DNA of 64,000 nt from Arcuatula senhousia (lineage: Eukaryota; Mollusca; Bivalvia; Mytilida; Mytilidae), in NCBI GenBank assembly GCA_963971305.1, contig OZ020311.1, positions 4,278,001 to 4,342,000 of the forward strand, given 5' to 3'. Below, in pieces: positions 58,701 to 60,959 of the stretch (its first letter is position 1; each line of letters begins with the position of its first letter). A program made the translations under genes and the position numbers. Below the pieces are notes generated by a model. The model saw only the letters and a program-made list of their open reading frames with translations. It ran no database searches and was not told the origin of the DNA.

Positions 58701-59161
58701 CTTCTGTTAAGTTATTTAACATTACCTGAATTAGATTTAAAATTTTACACATTGGTGTTCTATCTCGGATTAACATTACCTGAATTAGATTTAAAATTTT
58801 ACACATTGGTGTTCTATCTCGGATTAACATTACCTGAATTAGATTTAAAATATTACACACTGGATATCTGTCTCAGGTTACGTTACTCTAGTTCCACATG
58901 TATATCTCAATTTAAAAAAATTACCAGATCTTGCCAAATATCGATTTTTATTTAAGACTTAAGGTATTAAACCTTAAGATACCTTAGAATTTTTTTAAAA
59001 CCTTTTCCATAACAGTTATTGTTTATTTGTCAAGACACAGCTTGTACATGTAGTTATTGTTTAATGTCATGTGTGTTGTTTTGTTTCAGGTAAAATTATT
59101 GAATTTGTATATTAAGCGGAACCAACAAAAGGAGAGCGAACGGAAGACTGGAGAAACCTGA
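4566..59161 (+). CDS. CLASP: CLASP (CLIP-associating protein), 33 coding exons, 5'-partial
   Basis: Split gene whose coding exons join in one frame to about 1,270 codons ending in TGA at 59159-59161. Seen: GT-AG borders at every exon and phases that agree at every junction. Recognised from family knowledge: TOG2 (DADAEAR, VREGC, KVMAT), an SxIP motif (SKIP), TOG3 (RKEGL, TTEPKS, DGATK) and a C-terminal domain (WDEHFKTILL, LREILRHQP, YIPPEQC, IKMQTKAVER, YIKR). CLASPs bind EB proteins at growing microtubule ends, suppress catastrophe and promote rescue; the C-terminal domain docks CLIP-170 and kinetochore or cortical partners. Vertebrate CLASPs are near 1,300-1,540 residues; the missing piece here matches TOG1, so the start codon should lie upstream of the window. 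The gene is inflated to over 56 kb by repeat-rich introns. Exon borders were read by eye. Confidence 0.95.
4728..6384 (+). other. intron 1, no feature recognised
   Basis: AT-rich, with A/T homopolymers and a short CATCATCATC run near 5917. I see no repeat family member or exon-like segment. Confidence 0.6.
6385..6423 (+). CDS. CLASP: CLASP 39-nt linker microexon
   Basis: Thirteen codons, phase 1 on both sides, between acceptor ACTAAAG and donor GTAATT. It reads GSSLQRRRSISGP, a basic RRRS patch in the TOG1-TOG2 linker resembling the short basic segment before TOG2 in vertebrate CLASPs. Its length is a multiple of three and both phases match, so it can be skipped without a frameshift and is a natural alternative exon. 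The pyrimidine tract is weak. Confidence 0.7.
6424..7660 (+). other. intron 2, no feature recognised
   Basis: AT-rich sequence. The 134-codon open frame starting at 6430 has no recognisable domain or coding-like composition and directly follows a splice donor, so I treat it as chance. Confidence 0.55.
7661..7731 (+). CDS. CLASP: CLASP exon: start of TOG2
   Basis: Acceptor TTTCTAG, donor GTAAGG, phase 1 in and 0 out (residues 67-90). Encodes VTSASGAVDEDTFIKQFEDV followed by PKVQ. This aligns with the invariant GAVDEDDFIKAF segment that opens TOG2 in animal CLASPs. It is one of the clearest family signatures in the window and fixes the reading frame of the flanking linker exons. Confidence 0.95.
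8064..8156 (+). CDS. CLASP: CLASP exon: TOG2 first HEAT repeat
   Basis: Thirty-one codons, phase 0 on both sides, acceptor TTTTCAG and donor GTAAGA. Contains IISDDKKDWEKRNEA, matching the family's ILSDDKHDWEQR. The Trp lies in the first intra-HEAT loop, where TOG domains present a conserved Trp to tubulin, so the tubulin-facing surface of this TOG appears intact. Confidence 0.95.
8389..8685 (+). mobile_element. 297-bp MITE, deletion derivative of the adjacent 5.6-kb element
   Basis: Begins TTATCCTAAGAGCCATCACAC and ends as its imperfect inverse, GTGTGATGTCGCTTAGGATAA. ATGA sits immediately outside both ends (8385-8388 and 8686-8689), a candidate 4-bp target duplication. Its first 64 bp are identical to 8690-8753 and its last 69 bp to 14192-14260, so it looks like the neighbouring element with its middle removed. 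No coding capacity. Confidence 0.75.
9350..9950 (-). repeat. inverted member of the GTCTCGCCTGC repeat family
   Basis: Ends (on + strand) with CCGGAAAGTAATACCTAGG then GTCGCAGGTGAGAC, the reverse complement of the start of the element at 61646. Two internal copies of a roughly 170-190 bp unit carry GAGTCACT(A/G)GAGCGTGAAAATGG followed by ACCATAACC and a TATCAGAT segment. It is nested inside the 8690-14260 element. The outer (left) border is approximate. Confidence 0.5.
12240..14040 (+). repeat. degenerate tandem array, 39-bp hairpin units at its core
   Basis: Loosely repeated A-rich segments (AAATTAAAAATTAACCAAACG) alternate with GGACACCATG or GGACCCATGTCCG. From about 13640 to 13990 they tighten into near-perfect 39-bp units. 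Each unit carries CGGACCCATGTCCG, a 5-bp-stem palindrome, so the array would present a regular series of small hairpins. Because 39 is divisible by three, a reverse-strand frame of identical 13-residue repeats stays open; I regard that as a consequence of the repeat. Confidence 0.75.
14507..14652 (+). CDS. CLASP: CLASP exon: TOG2 middle HEAT repeats
   Basis: Acceptor TTTTCCAG, donor GTAAGT, phase 0 in and 2 out (residues 122-169). Reads IKNLRSVIVQGGYQYDEF, then LLRSLEPGF, then KDLRSQIVREGCITIA. Human CLASP1/2 have KKIRSLLxAGAA..YDxFFQ, LRLLDG and KDLRSQVVREACIT at the same places. Its donor precedes by 112 bp a repeat element inserted in the intron. Confidence 0.95.
14765..15646 (+). mobile_element. 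GTCTCGCCTGC-family element with four 174-bp internal repeats
   Basis: Starts GTCTCGCCTGCGAAGC and ends with the inverse GCAGGCGAGAC. After a GGCGGCGGCGACGG run come four tandem units of about 174 bp (marker CCATATCTCAAGAACTA at 14862, 15036, 15210 and 15383). Near-copies of the whole element lie at 37288-38359 (same internal repeats) and, with a different interior, at 61646-61964. Reverse-strand frames within it are repeat shadows. The class is unknown. Confidence 0.7.
16062..16197 (+). CDS. CLASP: CLASP exon: TOG2, KFDH and KVMATS segment
   Basis: Phase 2 in, 0 out; acceptor ATTTTCAG, donor GTAAGT (residues 170-215). Contains LGIKFDHFAE and NTAKVMATSAIVCIRFIL, corresponding to LGNKFDHGAE and NSAKVMATSG...IRFI of vertebrate CLASPs. 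KVMATS forms an intra-HEAT tubulin-facing loop in the family. The intron after it carries a dispersed repeat near 16245-16345. Confidence 0.95.
16245..16345 (+). repeat. dispersed repeat, copy 1 (pair with 18886-19020)
   Basis: Shares with 18886-19020 the order ATGTCCAA.AGACATAATG, GGA.GAACAGAC, TATATGCCCCC and GTAGATGGG(A/G)CATAAAAAA. Divergent copies of one dispersed family lying in two different CLASP introns. No coding content. Confidence 0.5.
16770..16840 (+). CDS. CLASP: CLASP exon: TOG2, short 71-nt exon
   Basis: Phase 0 in, 2 out; acceptor TACTTTCAG, donor GTAAGA (residues 216-238). Reads YTHSHRLLPYITSGLTSKSS then TIRR, matching RHTHVPRLIPLITSNCTSKSVAVRRR of vertebrate CLASPs (TOG2 HEAT D/E). 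Confidence 0.93.
17746..17883 (+). CDS. CLASP: CLASP exon: TOG2, DADAEAR motif
   Basis: Phase 2 in and 2 out; acceptor TTTTCAG, donor GTAAGT (residues 239-284). Contains CEFLNQILHTW, then LEKQLANLQDAIKRGI and NDADAEARAFSRK. The family has FEFLDLLLQEW, LERHxxVLVETIKKGI and HDADAEARVEARK. DADAEAR is one of the most conserved CLASP TOG2 motifs. Confidence 0.95.
18061..18345 (+). repeat. dispersed repeat, also twice at 57330-57720
   Basis: Marker segments GGCTATATTGCAATCACC, GTCTGTCTG, ACAGATTTCT(C/T)(G/T)GCTTCTA, GCATGATGAG and TGTGCCTCCCCTTTCCAG recur in the same order at 57330-57520 and partly at 57520-57720. Non-coding AT-rich family of unknown class, located in the intron just before 18525. 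Confidence 0.6.
18525..18722 (+). CDS. CLASP: CLASP exon: end of TOG2 and start of Ser-rich linker
   Basis: Phase 2 in, 2 out; acceptor ATTTGCAG, donor GTAAGT (residues 285-350). Reads AFWGFADHFKDQADALLNSL (TOG2 last helix; vertebrate YWGFHSHF..EAE.LYxSLE), then ELSGSSSNNSLNSAEG and RGFDSSTLG. The second half aligns in character with the DRSSSSSQESLNRP segment after TOG2. It is the transition from folded domain to disordered linker. Confidence 0.92.
18886..19020 (+). repeat. dispersed repeat, copy 2 (pair with 16245-16345)
   Basis: Second copy of the ATGTCCAAAAGACATAATG ... GTAGATGGGGCATAAAAAA family described at 16245. Confidence 0.5.
19438..19499 (+). CDS. CLASP: CLASP exon: basic/Ser linker
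   Basis: Acceptor TATTTAG, donor GTAGGT, phase 2 in and 1 out (residues 351-371). Encodes RIGKKSHSKFSSASSDTGGAG. Low-complexity, basic then Ser-rich, consistent with the microtubule-binding linker after TOG2. Assigned from phase continuity and splice sites rather than strong sequence identity. Confidence 0.8.
20598..20624 (+). CDS. CLASP: CLASP 27-nt microexon (DLDV)
   Basis: Nine codons' worth of sequence, phase 1 on both sides, acceptor CACGTCCAG and donor GTAAGC. Reads DLDVDTPKQ, comparable with the RSRSDIDVNAA motif that follows TOG2 in vertebrate CLASPs. A symmetrical exon, skippable without a frameshift. Confidence 0.7.
21223..21522 (+). CDS. CLASP: CLASP exon: linker with SGRMTP repeats
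   Basis: Starts after ACCTTTCAG (the upstream AAG at 21203 would put TGA in frame) and ends at donor GTAAGA, phase 1 on both sides (residues 381-480). Reads DLDKPLYDLYGRKIGRSNSA, NPYATTPRRRAQTSG, then four or five imperfect 10-residue repeats SGR(M/T)TP(T/V)S. The repeats give evenly spaced R-x-T-P sites, candidate proline-directed phosphorylation targets; vertebrate CLASPs carry Cdk/GSK3 sites in this linker. The rest is Ser/Tyr/Asn-rich. Confidence 0.85.
22035..22921 (+). mobile_element. 887-bp TIR element carrying a PHD-finger frame
   Basis: Terminal inverted repeats of 53 bp with one mismatch: 22035-22087 (TTACCTGGAAAAGTAACAAT...) and 22869-22921. Each arm itself folds, because GTAACAATAA is followed by TTATTGTTAC. 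Similarity continues inward as GGACGCGGACCTG versus CAGGTCCGCATCC. Further GTAACAATAA copies lie near 22134, 22168, 22770 and 22790. The only coding content is the PHD-like frame at 22453. No transposase is present, so the element is non-autonomous. No obvious target-site duplication. Confidence 0.75.
22453..22649 (+). pseudogene. PHD-finger mini-gene, frameshifted
   Basis: ATG at 22453 opens a 56-codon frame stopped at 22621. It reads KWNCMVCSDG, then ASIVCDGCLEWYHLSCV: C-x2-C, C-x2-C, H-x2-C in PHD spacing. In the +1 frame the sequence goes on as ATYLICRKCNKK to TGA at 22647-22649, supplying the last C-x2-C, so one base seems lost in the A run near 22595-22600. PHD fingers read histone H3 tails; here the domain stands alone inside a transposable element. 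It is not part of CLASP. Confidence 0.65.
24484..24949 (+). repeat. 466-bp direct repeat, left copy
   Basis: Identical by eye to 26246-26711 over its full length. Begins TAGGCTGCAGACCCC and ends GGGGTCTGTAGCCTA, so each copy also has 15-bp inverted ends with one mismatch. Reverse-strand frames inside are shared shadows. Confidence 0.85.
24950..26245 (+). mobile_element. interior between two identical 466-bp direct repeats
   Basis: 1.3 kb with no convincing reading frame and no retroviral or transposase motif. Framed by identical direct repeats and inserted in another repeat, it could be a terminal-repeat retrotransposon derivative (TRIM-like), or two MITE copies bracketing unrelated DNA. I see no primer-binding site or polypurine tract. 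Confidence 0.5.
26246..26711 (+). repeat. 466-bp direct repeat, right copy
   Basis: Second copy of the 24484-24949 repeat, offset by 1,762 bp, with no difference that I can see. Its right flank TACTTAAAGTTTTATATTT resumes the host repeat interrupted at 24483. Confidence 0.85.
29675..29852 (+). CDS. candidate alternative first exon of CLASP
   Basis: ATG at 29675 opens 59 codons plus one base before a donor-like GTAAAG. It reads MIMPAQGTEEFWTRPKRVHF, then an acidic stretch with FLDDCDNYSDQEDD and ends YNEM. No acceptor precedes it, and it exits in phase 1, exactly what the next exon (31013) accepts. That would create a short CLASP isoform lacking TOG1 and TOG2. Composition looks protein-like (W, F and P spread, acidic clusters), but I know no homologue. 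It could also be a chance frame ending at 29867. Confidence 0.4.
31013..31087 (+). CDS. CLASP: CLASP exon: basic linker before SxIP
   Basis: Phase 1 on both sides; acceptor TTTTACAG, donor GTAAGT (residues 481-505). Reads RQKSSGYGQTSSRRPRTSG then ASQSQ. The end joins the next exon to give SQSQPNSRSNSPNSR, nearly the vertebrate CLASP sequence SQSQPGSRSGSPGR, which confirms both splice sites. The exon is basic and Ser-rich. The intron after it (31088-31845) holds only AT-rich sequence with T runs. Confidence 0.92.
31846..32046 (+). CDS. CLASP: CLASP exon: EB1-binding SxIP motif
   Basis: Phase 1 on both sides; acceptor TTTTACAG, donor GTAAGG (residues 506-572). Contains NSRSNSPNSRLGYASRP, RRSGVVRSQGASREGSPNRY and RERRFSGSKIPSSGGKTK. 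SKIP (32013-32024) is an SxIP motif in a basic, Ser-rich setting, the signal by which CLASPs track EB1/EB3 at microtubule plus ends; vertebrates have SKIPRSQGCSREASPSR here. Only one SxIP is seen in the coding exons. The last 71 nt and the donor are re-copied 47 more times downstream, so this donor competes with many near-identical ones. Confidence 0.95.
31976..36868 (+). repeat. 48-copy array of a 103-bp exon-end plus splice-site unit
   Basis: The unit is the last 71 nt of the SxIP exon (ATACGGCACATCAGGG ... ACTAAAG), its donor (GTAAGGGGAATC) and a 32-nt spacer ending GGGGGCTCTTACAG. The first copy is the true exon end; 47 further copies follow head to tail. Counting by register gives 48 copies, with one 17-bp deletion (near 35068) and two single-base deletions (near 34333 and 36063). 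Units differ at a few recurring sites (ATACGG/ATATGG, CACATC/CACGTC, ACGGTT/ACGTTT, CAAGAG/CCAGAG). The overlapping 70-80 codon frames across it are repeat shadows, not genes. Confidence 0.97.
36869..37168 (+). other. intron 14 spacer
   Basis: AT-rich sequence between the array and the stop-containing exon candidate. Nothing recognised. Confidence 0.5.
37169..37275 (+). CDS. candidate alternative terminal or poison exon of CLASP
   Basis: After acceptor TTTTTCCCATAG a frame compatible with the phase-1 end of the SxIP exon reads AENDVKSALKARLKATVLN, then ELRAMILPGCCTCSK and TAG at 37273-37275. Splicing 32046 to 37169 would truncate CLASP just after SKIP and append about 35 residues ending in a Cys cluster. 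The helix-like KARLKATVLNEL composition looks like protein. No close AATAAA follows; a repeat element starts 13 bp later, so an original donor or poly(A) site may be lost. It may instead be a nonproductive exon. Confidence 0.35.
37288..38359 (+). mobile_element. GTCTCGCCTGC-family element with five 174-bp internal repeats
   Basis: Starts GTCTCGCCTGCGAAGC, then a (GGCGGC)n run, then about five tandem 174-bp units (CATATCTCAAGAACTAT markers near 37400, 37574, 37748, 37922 and 38096), and ends GCAGGCGAGAC. Very close to 14765-15646 but with one more unit. Reverse-strand frames reading SYYWGICIPSFINLGP are repeat shadows. Confidence 0.75.
38413..38483 (+). CDS. CLASP: CLASP exon: RVL..GSDVEDALADAL
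   Basis: Phase 1 in, 0 out; acceptor CTACTTGTAG, donor GTAAGA (residues 573-596). Reads QAHRVLRHGSDVEDALADAL then VRN. Vertebrate CLASPs have MRVLNTGSDVEEAVADALKK at this place, a short conserved amphipathic segment between SxIP and TOG3. It lies 53 bp after the repeat element. Confidence 0.95.
38582..38700 (+). repeat. SINE-like dispersed repeat copy
   Basis: GAGATGTGGGATAAGTGTA, then ACACAGCTCACA, CAATGGAAAACCCCCAGC and TTCAATGAGGCCAGT. Divergent relatives lie near 16380-16450, 16875-16990, 19075-19140, 48365-48490, 51945-52060 and 56778-56860, always inside introns. No promoter boxes identified, so the SINE label is tentative. Confidence 0.45.
39074..39193 (+). CDS. CLASP: CLASP exon: ARRR/CSERSY segment
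   Basis: Phase 0 on both sides; acceptor TTTTTGTAG, donor GTGGGT (residues 597-636). Reads SARRRFDTYDSDDAASENSS then VCSERSYTSLGRTSE. Vertebrate CLASPs have ARRRYESYGMHSDDDANSDASSACSERSYSSR, so the match is close. It is a symmetrical exon in the acidic pre-TOG3 linker. The intron after it (39194-40237) is AT-rich, nothing recognised. Confidence 0.95.
40238..40288 (+). CDS. CLASP: CLASP 51-nt exon (ASSEFEKWYYRLPTPTQ)
   Basis: Seventeen codons, phase 0 both sides, acceptor AATAAAAG after a T-rich tract, donor GTATTC. It encodes EFEKWYYRLPTPTQ. I recognise no direct human equivalent, and the 0-0 phase makes it a likely cassette exon just upstream of TOG3. The donor is weaker than most in the gene. 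Confidence 0.65.
40725..40781 (+). CDS. CLASP: CLASP 57-nt exon before TOG3
   Basis: Nineteen codons, phase 0 both sides, acceptor TTGTTCAG, donor GTAATA (residues 654-672). Reads PREMDSSCSPPTVKPEDLK. The ending EDLK leads into the first TOG3 helix. Symmetrical and skippable. The intron after it (40782-41714) holds only AT-rich sequence. Confidence 0.75.
41715..41818 (+). CDS. CLASP: CLASP exon: start of TOG3
   Basis: Phase 0 in, 2 out; acceptor TTTTTTAG, donor GTAAGT (residues 673-706). Reads DTAEIISLLGSTSSADRKEG then LIALQNLLRLNRFLT. The family has NWSERKEGLLGLQNLLKNQRTLS. RKEGL and LQNLL fix the alignment, but the Trp that precedes SERKEG in vertebrates is replaced by Ser here (SSADRKEG). 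Confidence 0.95.
42505..42568 (+). CDS. CLASP: CLASP exon: TOG3 RVELRK
   Basis: Phase 2 in, 0 out; acceptor TTTTTCAG, donor GTAAGT (residues 707-728). Reads RVELRKVMEIFTRMFHDPAS then K, matching RVELKRLCEIFTRMFADPH of vertebrate CLASPs. The preceding intron carries a fragment (about 42230-42350) related to the TTGATATTTGGTA repeats. Confidence 0.95.
42941..43104 (+). CDS. CLASP: CLASP exon: TOG3 middle, origin of second splice-site array
   Basis: Phase 0 in, 2 out; acceptor ACTTTGCAG, donor GTACGG (residues 729-782). Reads VLSLFFDTVVDLVIVHSRDL, then YMLLTKLITKTGTDMLGSQQ and TKVQRCLDSIR. Human has VFSMFLETLVDFIQVHKDDL and LTQLLKKMGADLLGSVQAKVQKALDVTR. The last ~52 nt and the donor are tandemly copied into the intron. 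Confidence 0.95.
43052..44882 (+). repeat. 17-copy array of a ~105-bp TOG3 exon-end unit
   Basis: Each unit repeats the exon end (GGGTCACAGCAGACAAAAGT ... GTCTGGATTCTATAAG), the donor (GTACGG, GTAAGG or GTATGG) and about 50 bp of intron (TTATTTATCTAGAAGC ... AGGGAGGTAATAGAC). TCTATAAG anchors fall at 104-105 bp spacing from 43412 to 44668, with one shorter unit (92 bp) ending near 44772 and a last copy at 44865. The first intronic unit is split by a MITE. Because 105 is divisible by three, part of the array (44078-44521) stays open in the exon's own frame. Confidence 0.95.
43205..43300 (+). mobile_element. 96-bp palindromic MITE inside the array
   Basis: Perfect 25-bp inverted ends: TATTCACAAAAGTTCGTAAA... 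and ...TTTACGAACTTTTGTGAATA. It interrupts a repeat unit: GTGTCTG lies before it (43192-43198) and GTGTCCTG after it (43302-43309), a probable 7-8 bp target duplication. Six bases (TAGCCA) separate the left copy from the palindrome and supply an in-frame TAG. Confidence 0.8.
45296..45374 (+). CDS. CLASP: CLASP exon: TOG3 NFPFNMQFN
   Basis: Phase 2 in, 0 out; acceptor CTTTTACAG, donor GTCAGT (residues 783-809). Reads DNFPFNMQFNVITKFIIDQT then QSHSLK, matching SFPNDLQFNILMRFTVDQTQTPSLK. It joins the exon at 43104 across the array, showing that the array is intronic. Confidence 0.95.
45945..45986 (+). CDS. candidate 42-nt cassette exon in TOG3
   Basis: Acceptor CATTCTTTGTAG, donor GTATGT, phase 0 on both sides and stop-free: NSVKDILENVMTAK. 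It would insert 14 residues between SLK and VKASLL in TOG3 without a frameshift. The amphipathic composition and strong donor favour a real exon. I recall no equivalent in human CLASP, so it could be lineage-specific or false. Confidence 0.45.
46358..46372 (+). CDS. possible 15-nt microexon (ALTAK)
   Basis: TTAATAG precedes GCT TTA ACT GCA AAG, followed by GTTGGT; phase 0. It resembles the end of the 45945 candidate (VMTAK). The donor is poor; weak evidence. Confidence 0.15.
47243..47248 (+). CDS. possible 6-nt microexon (PK)
   Basis: T-rich tract and TGCTTACAG, then CCAAAG, then GTAATC. It would add Pro-Lys in phase 0. Both sites look good, but six bases carry no coding evidence. Confidence 0.2.
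48132..48275 (+). CDS. CLASP: CLASP exon: TOG3 TTEPKS
   Basis: Phase 0 both sides; acceptor ACTTTTCAG, donor GTGAGG (residues 810-857). Reads VKASLLNFLHSLVQVMDVSD, then MNSADSRLAISRIINWTTEP and KSVEVRK. Vertebrate: VKVAILKYIETL...DPGDFINSSETRLAVSRVITWTTEPKSSDVRK. WTTEPKS is diagnostic. Confidence 0.97.
48365..48490 (+). repeat. SINE-like dispersed repeat copy
   Basis: ACAATGAAAAACCCTAATAG and CTTCAATGTGACC relate it to copies at 38582, 51945 and 56778. It lies 90 bp after the TTEPKS exon. Confidence 0.4.
48535..50100 (+). other. intron 23 interior, degenerate repeats
   Basis: Contains an imperfect tandem duplication of about 95 bp (GTGGTAT(A/T)TAC, TGACAACATG, AACATTCTGTAAA(C/T)AGATT) at 48762-48851 and 48857-48946. 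GGACCAGTAATATTGGTCCC (near 48711) and GGTCCAGTAATTAGTG (near 50022) may be remnants of element ends. Poly-G near 49858-49868. The rest is unremarkable. Confidence 0.45.
50305..50391 (+). CDS. CLASP: CLASP exon: TOG3 LFNLNPPEF
   Basis: Twenty-nine codons, phase 0 both sides; acceptor TATTTTTAG, donor GTAAGT. Reads GAQMVLIALFNLNPPEFSMM then LSYLPKAFQ; vertebrate AAQSVLISLFELNTPEFTMLLGALPKTFQ. C-terminal part of TOG3. Confidence 0.97.
50781..50902 (+). CDS. CLASP: CLASP exon: end of TOG3 and SP-rich linker
   Basis: Phase 0 in, 2 out; acceptor TTTTTCAG, donor GTGAGT (residues 887-926). Reads DGATKILHNHIRSA (vertebrate DGATKLLHNHLRN), then VLSPRNVTSPPPSKNRSRPP, a basic Ser/Pro linker with two SP sites. 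Confidence 0.96.
51406..51652 (+). CDS. CLASP: CLASP exon: ENMNPEDIYNSIK linker
   Basis: Phase 2 in, 0 out; acceptor GTATTACAG, donor GTAAAT (residues 927-1009). Reads ETENMNPEDIYNSIKKTSAD and IQNLSINSKLDSYEG; human TENMNSEDIYSSLRGVTEAIQNFSFRS. This is the conserved island between TOG3 and the C-terminal domain. Then acidic sequence DFTSQDSGIQDLRNDSPDA and HYNPSHYQDE (human DYNPYNYSD). Confidence 0.96.
51945..52060 (+). repeat. SINE-like dispersed repeat copy
   Basis: CAATGAAAAACAGCCAGC and TTCAATGTGACCAGTGTTTGC mark it as a divergent member of the family at 38582 and 48365. Confidence 0.4.
52175..52247 (+). CDS. CLASP: CLASP exon: acidic linker
   Basis: Phase 0 in, 1 out; acceptor TTTTCCACAG, donor GTAGGT (residues 1010-1033). 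Reads GNTNGMNRSRLADPDFDEGE then SFNE, comparable with the acidic ALKEAMFDDDADQFPDDLSLD stretch of human CLASPs just before the C-terminal domain. Confidence 0.88.
52248..55536 (+). other. intron 27 (3.3 kb), no feature recognised
   Basis: Uniformly AT-rich. Open frames here (for example 53011, 53752, 54955) are hydrophobic AT translations without splice or domain support. Confidence 0.6.
55537..55597 (+). CDS. CLASP: CLASP exon: start of C-terminal domain (KELSNHN)
   Basis: Phase 1 in, 2 out; acceptor TATTTTGCAG, donor GTGAGT (residues 1034-1053). Reads DFSENDIISEILKELSNHND; human SLDHSDLVAELLKELSNHNER. It opens the C-terminal TOG-like, CLIP-interacting domain. Confidence 0.97.
56197..56323 (+). 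CDS. CLASP: CLASP exon: C-terminal domain WDEHFKTILL
   Basis: Phase 2 in, 0 out; acceptor CTTTTTTCAG, donor GTGAGT (residues 1054-1096). Reads AMKQLIKLTREGTFGLWDEH and FKTILLILLETLGDND, nearly identical to human ALYELMKLTQEESFSVWDEHFKTILLLLLETLGDKE. Confidence 0.98.
56623..56751 (+). CDS. CLASP: CLASP exon: C-terminal domain LREILRHQP
   Basis: Forty-three codons, phase 0 both sides; acceptor TTATATCAG, donor GTATGT. Reads VHIRALALKCLREILRHQPR and YAELTTLRILEAHKDSDWR; human IRALALKVLREILRHQPARFKNYAELTVMKTLEAHKDPHKE. Confidence 0.98.
56778..56860 (+). repeat. SINE-like dispersed repeat copy
   Basis: AGAGATGTGGAATAAGTGTA, CGACACAGCCCACAATTA and AGAAAAACCACAATGGA match the copy at 38582 in order and orientation. 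Confidence 0.5.
57143..57300 (+). mobile_element. 158-bp MITE with perfect 32-bp inverted ends
   Basis: 57143-57174 (ATATAATATAGAATGGATAT...) is the exact inverse of 57269-57300. It lies in the middle of a dispersed-repeat copy beginning CCCCACTCATAAGA. The interior has a run of about 18 A. No coding capacity. Confidence 0.8.
57330..57720 (+). repeat. two adjacent copies of the 18061 dispersed repeat
   Basis: ATATTGCAATCACCTTGTC, GTCTGTC, ACAGATTTCTCAGCTTCTA, GATGAGATGTATTGTGCCTC and CACTTCCTG follow the order seen at 18061-18345. A second, shorter copy starts near 57540 with AGACAATTTTTCATAACAG and ends at CCTTAGCACGACTAAG. Confidence 0.6.
57879..58085 (+). CDS. CLASP: CLASP exon: C-terminal domain YIPPEQC / IKMQTKAVER
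   Basis: Sixty-nine codons, phase 0 both sides; acceptor TTTTACTCCAG, donor GTTTAT, the weakest in the gene (residues 1140-1208). Reads VQKAADECAETLANYIPPEQ, SPIIQSASHPINLGAIKMQT, KAVERMPTEALEQKLAD and IIPGLIK; human ISPEQCIKVLCPIIQTADYPINLAAIKMQTKVIERVSKETL...LPEIMPGLIQ. Confidence 0.98.
58479..58595 (+). CDS. CLASP: CLASP exon: C-terminal domain VRKSAVFCLVAIH
   Basis: Thirty-nine codons, phase 0 both sides; acceptor TTCTTCCAG, donor GTAAGT. Reads AYDDQVSTVRKSAVFCLVAI and HTKVGETIWNYLTKLNYSK; human GYDNSESSVRKACVFCLVAVHAVIGDELKPHLSQLTGSK. Last HEAT repeat of the domain. Confidence 0.98.
58718..58880 (+). repeat. three tandem 54-bp units in the last intron
   Basis: AACATTACCTGAATTAGATT recurs at 58718, 58772 and 58826; the first two units are identical by eye and the third diverges at its end (CTGGATATCTGTCTCAGG). 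54 bp keeps the frame open (18-residue LTLPELDLKFYTLVFYLG unit), but there is no splice or homology support for coding. Confidence 0.85.
59090..59161 (+). CDS. CLASP: CLASP last coding exon and stop
   Basis: Acceptor TTTGTTTCAG, phase 0, 23 codons then TGA (59159-59161). Reads VKLLNLYIKRNQQKESERKT then GET. The family has MKLLNLYIKRAQ at the same place, followed by a short variable tail, so the C-terminus is complete. Confidence 0.98.
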   Translation, partial: VKLLNLYIKRNQQKESERKTGET

Positions 59162-60663
59162 GACCTTAAAATCAAATCTAGGTTTTTTAATACATTTAAC
59201 TAATTTTATTCAAATTTGCAACATGTGATCGTACTTCCATGCCTTCCATTCACAAACGATGTAGTGCATTTTCATTGGTTAGCTAACATCTTGTGATTTT
59301 CCATTGTGCATTTTGATTGGATAGCTTCAGCCATGTGATTACAGACATGATACCTTGGATAATTCTTCCATGTGACACAGCTTAGTTATGTTGCCATGAT
59401 GTTTTTAGACATTTGATTGGATAGACGTTGCTCACATGACCTGACTGTGATCTTGTGTGTGATTGGATCAAACAAACAATGGTTTTGATTGGACAAGTGA
59501 ACAAATATGAAGCAGAATTACGTATTTATTCATTTCTGTGGTATACCGATGCTAGTCCAGTTTGATTTTATCAAAATTTAAAGGTTAACGCCTGACTTAT
59601 GATATTAGTTATGATCTTTTCCTATTTATGAATGATTATGCAAACTTGACTTAAATTTCCATGGATAGTGTTTTTGTATTAATTCAGTATTTATTATAAG
59701 ATATATCTTGAGTTTTTAGTCTCAATATACAGATTGATTATTAATTAGGAATATATGGTTGTTGTTAGAAATATATATCTTTATCTTAAGGCATGTTAGG
59801 TGCCAATTTAAATATTCAGCACTATTTAAACTATACACTTATTTAATATGTTTGATATTCATAGGACTCTTTTCACTGTCAAAAATTAATTTGAAGAACG
59901 ATTCTAATGATTTTAATTCATATTTTTGGCAATAGGCAGATAAAATAATCTAGCAGAATTGTAAAAAGGAAACCGGTTACAAATTGACACAATAGATAAA
60001 TTGTTGTTAATATTAAATTTGCATAATTAGATTATGTAAACAAAGTTGTTCCTACTTGCAGTCTTCTGACAATAATCCCATGTAAATCTACATTGACATT
60101 GTGCTAAACCAGTTAGTTGGATTAAGGAAAATACCTAGAAAGATAAAGGAATTTTCTAATACTGTAAAATGTATAAAATCCAAACTCTTTGCTCAGTAAA
60201 TTTTCTTGCCATTTCTGGCTACATGTAGATTACTTGTAGTGTAAAAGTGTATGTTTATTTTAAACTTTTGTGGAAGTTGTCTTGTACTGCAACTTGACAA
60301 AATGTTTTTGTTATTAAGTGATCTGTACTTATATATTTTTAACATTAAGGTTGTTCCAGAGGCATGTATGTGTTTGATATGTGTTGTGTTAAGTGTGTTT
60401 TATGTGAAGGTTTGATTCAAGTGTATGTAATGTCAAAGGTCGACTGAAATCTTTTAATATGGTATACATGCATAAAGGGATTTGACACTTATCAGAATGG
60501 ATGAAATCATTTGAATGTTTTAAGATGATTCTCTTTGTAATATATAACTTAGCTTCTTTGTGATCCAGATATTTTTAAATTTCTGGTCAAAAATGTTTTT
60601 TAAGGCTCTTTTGATAAATCTTGGCGGTTTGCTCAGCTTGTCCATCCACACACACAAAAATCC

Positions 60664-60669
60664 AATAAA
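60664..60669 (+). promoter_or_regulatory. AATAAA poly(A) signal candidate (proximal)
   Basis: AATAAA 1.5 kb after the stop codon; would give a shorter 3' UTR. Confidence 0.4.
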
Positions 60670-60953
60670 ATAATACAAATCTTTAAAATGATATTGAGAT
60701 ATAAATATAAACTTTTTTCATTACAGTATTGCAATTATTGTTAAGCAAATATCTTTTCACAGGTCAAGTTTCTATTACATGTATTTTACTTGCAGAGCTT
60801 TGTTTATTTGAAAACAAATGTTAGTTGGTGTAAATGCTTTTGGTATTGTATGGGATAAAGCTTTTTATTTATGAAATTAAAGATATAACTCCAAAAATGC
60901 CAATCTAATGAAAAGAAAACAATTTTTTGTTTAAGTTCTGAATTTACACATGG

Positions 60954-60959
60954 AATAAA
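60954..60959 (+). promoter_or_regulatory. AATAAA poly(A) signal candidate (middle)
   Basis: AATAAA followed within 40 bp by A-rich then GTGTGTGTTAT sequence, a plausible GU-rich downstream element. Confidence 0.45.

Noticed and set aside
58698..58955. Leucine-rich repeat-like frame (LTLPELDLKFYTLVFYLG)n
   Set aside because: Only three 54-bp intronic tandem copies; the consensus does not fit LRR spacing and there are no splice sites.
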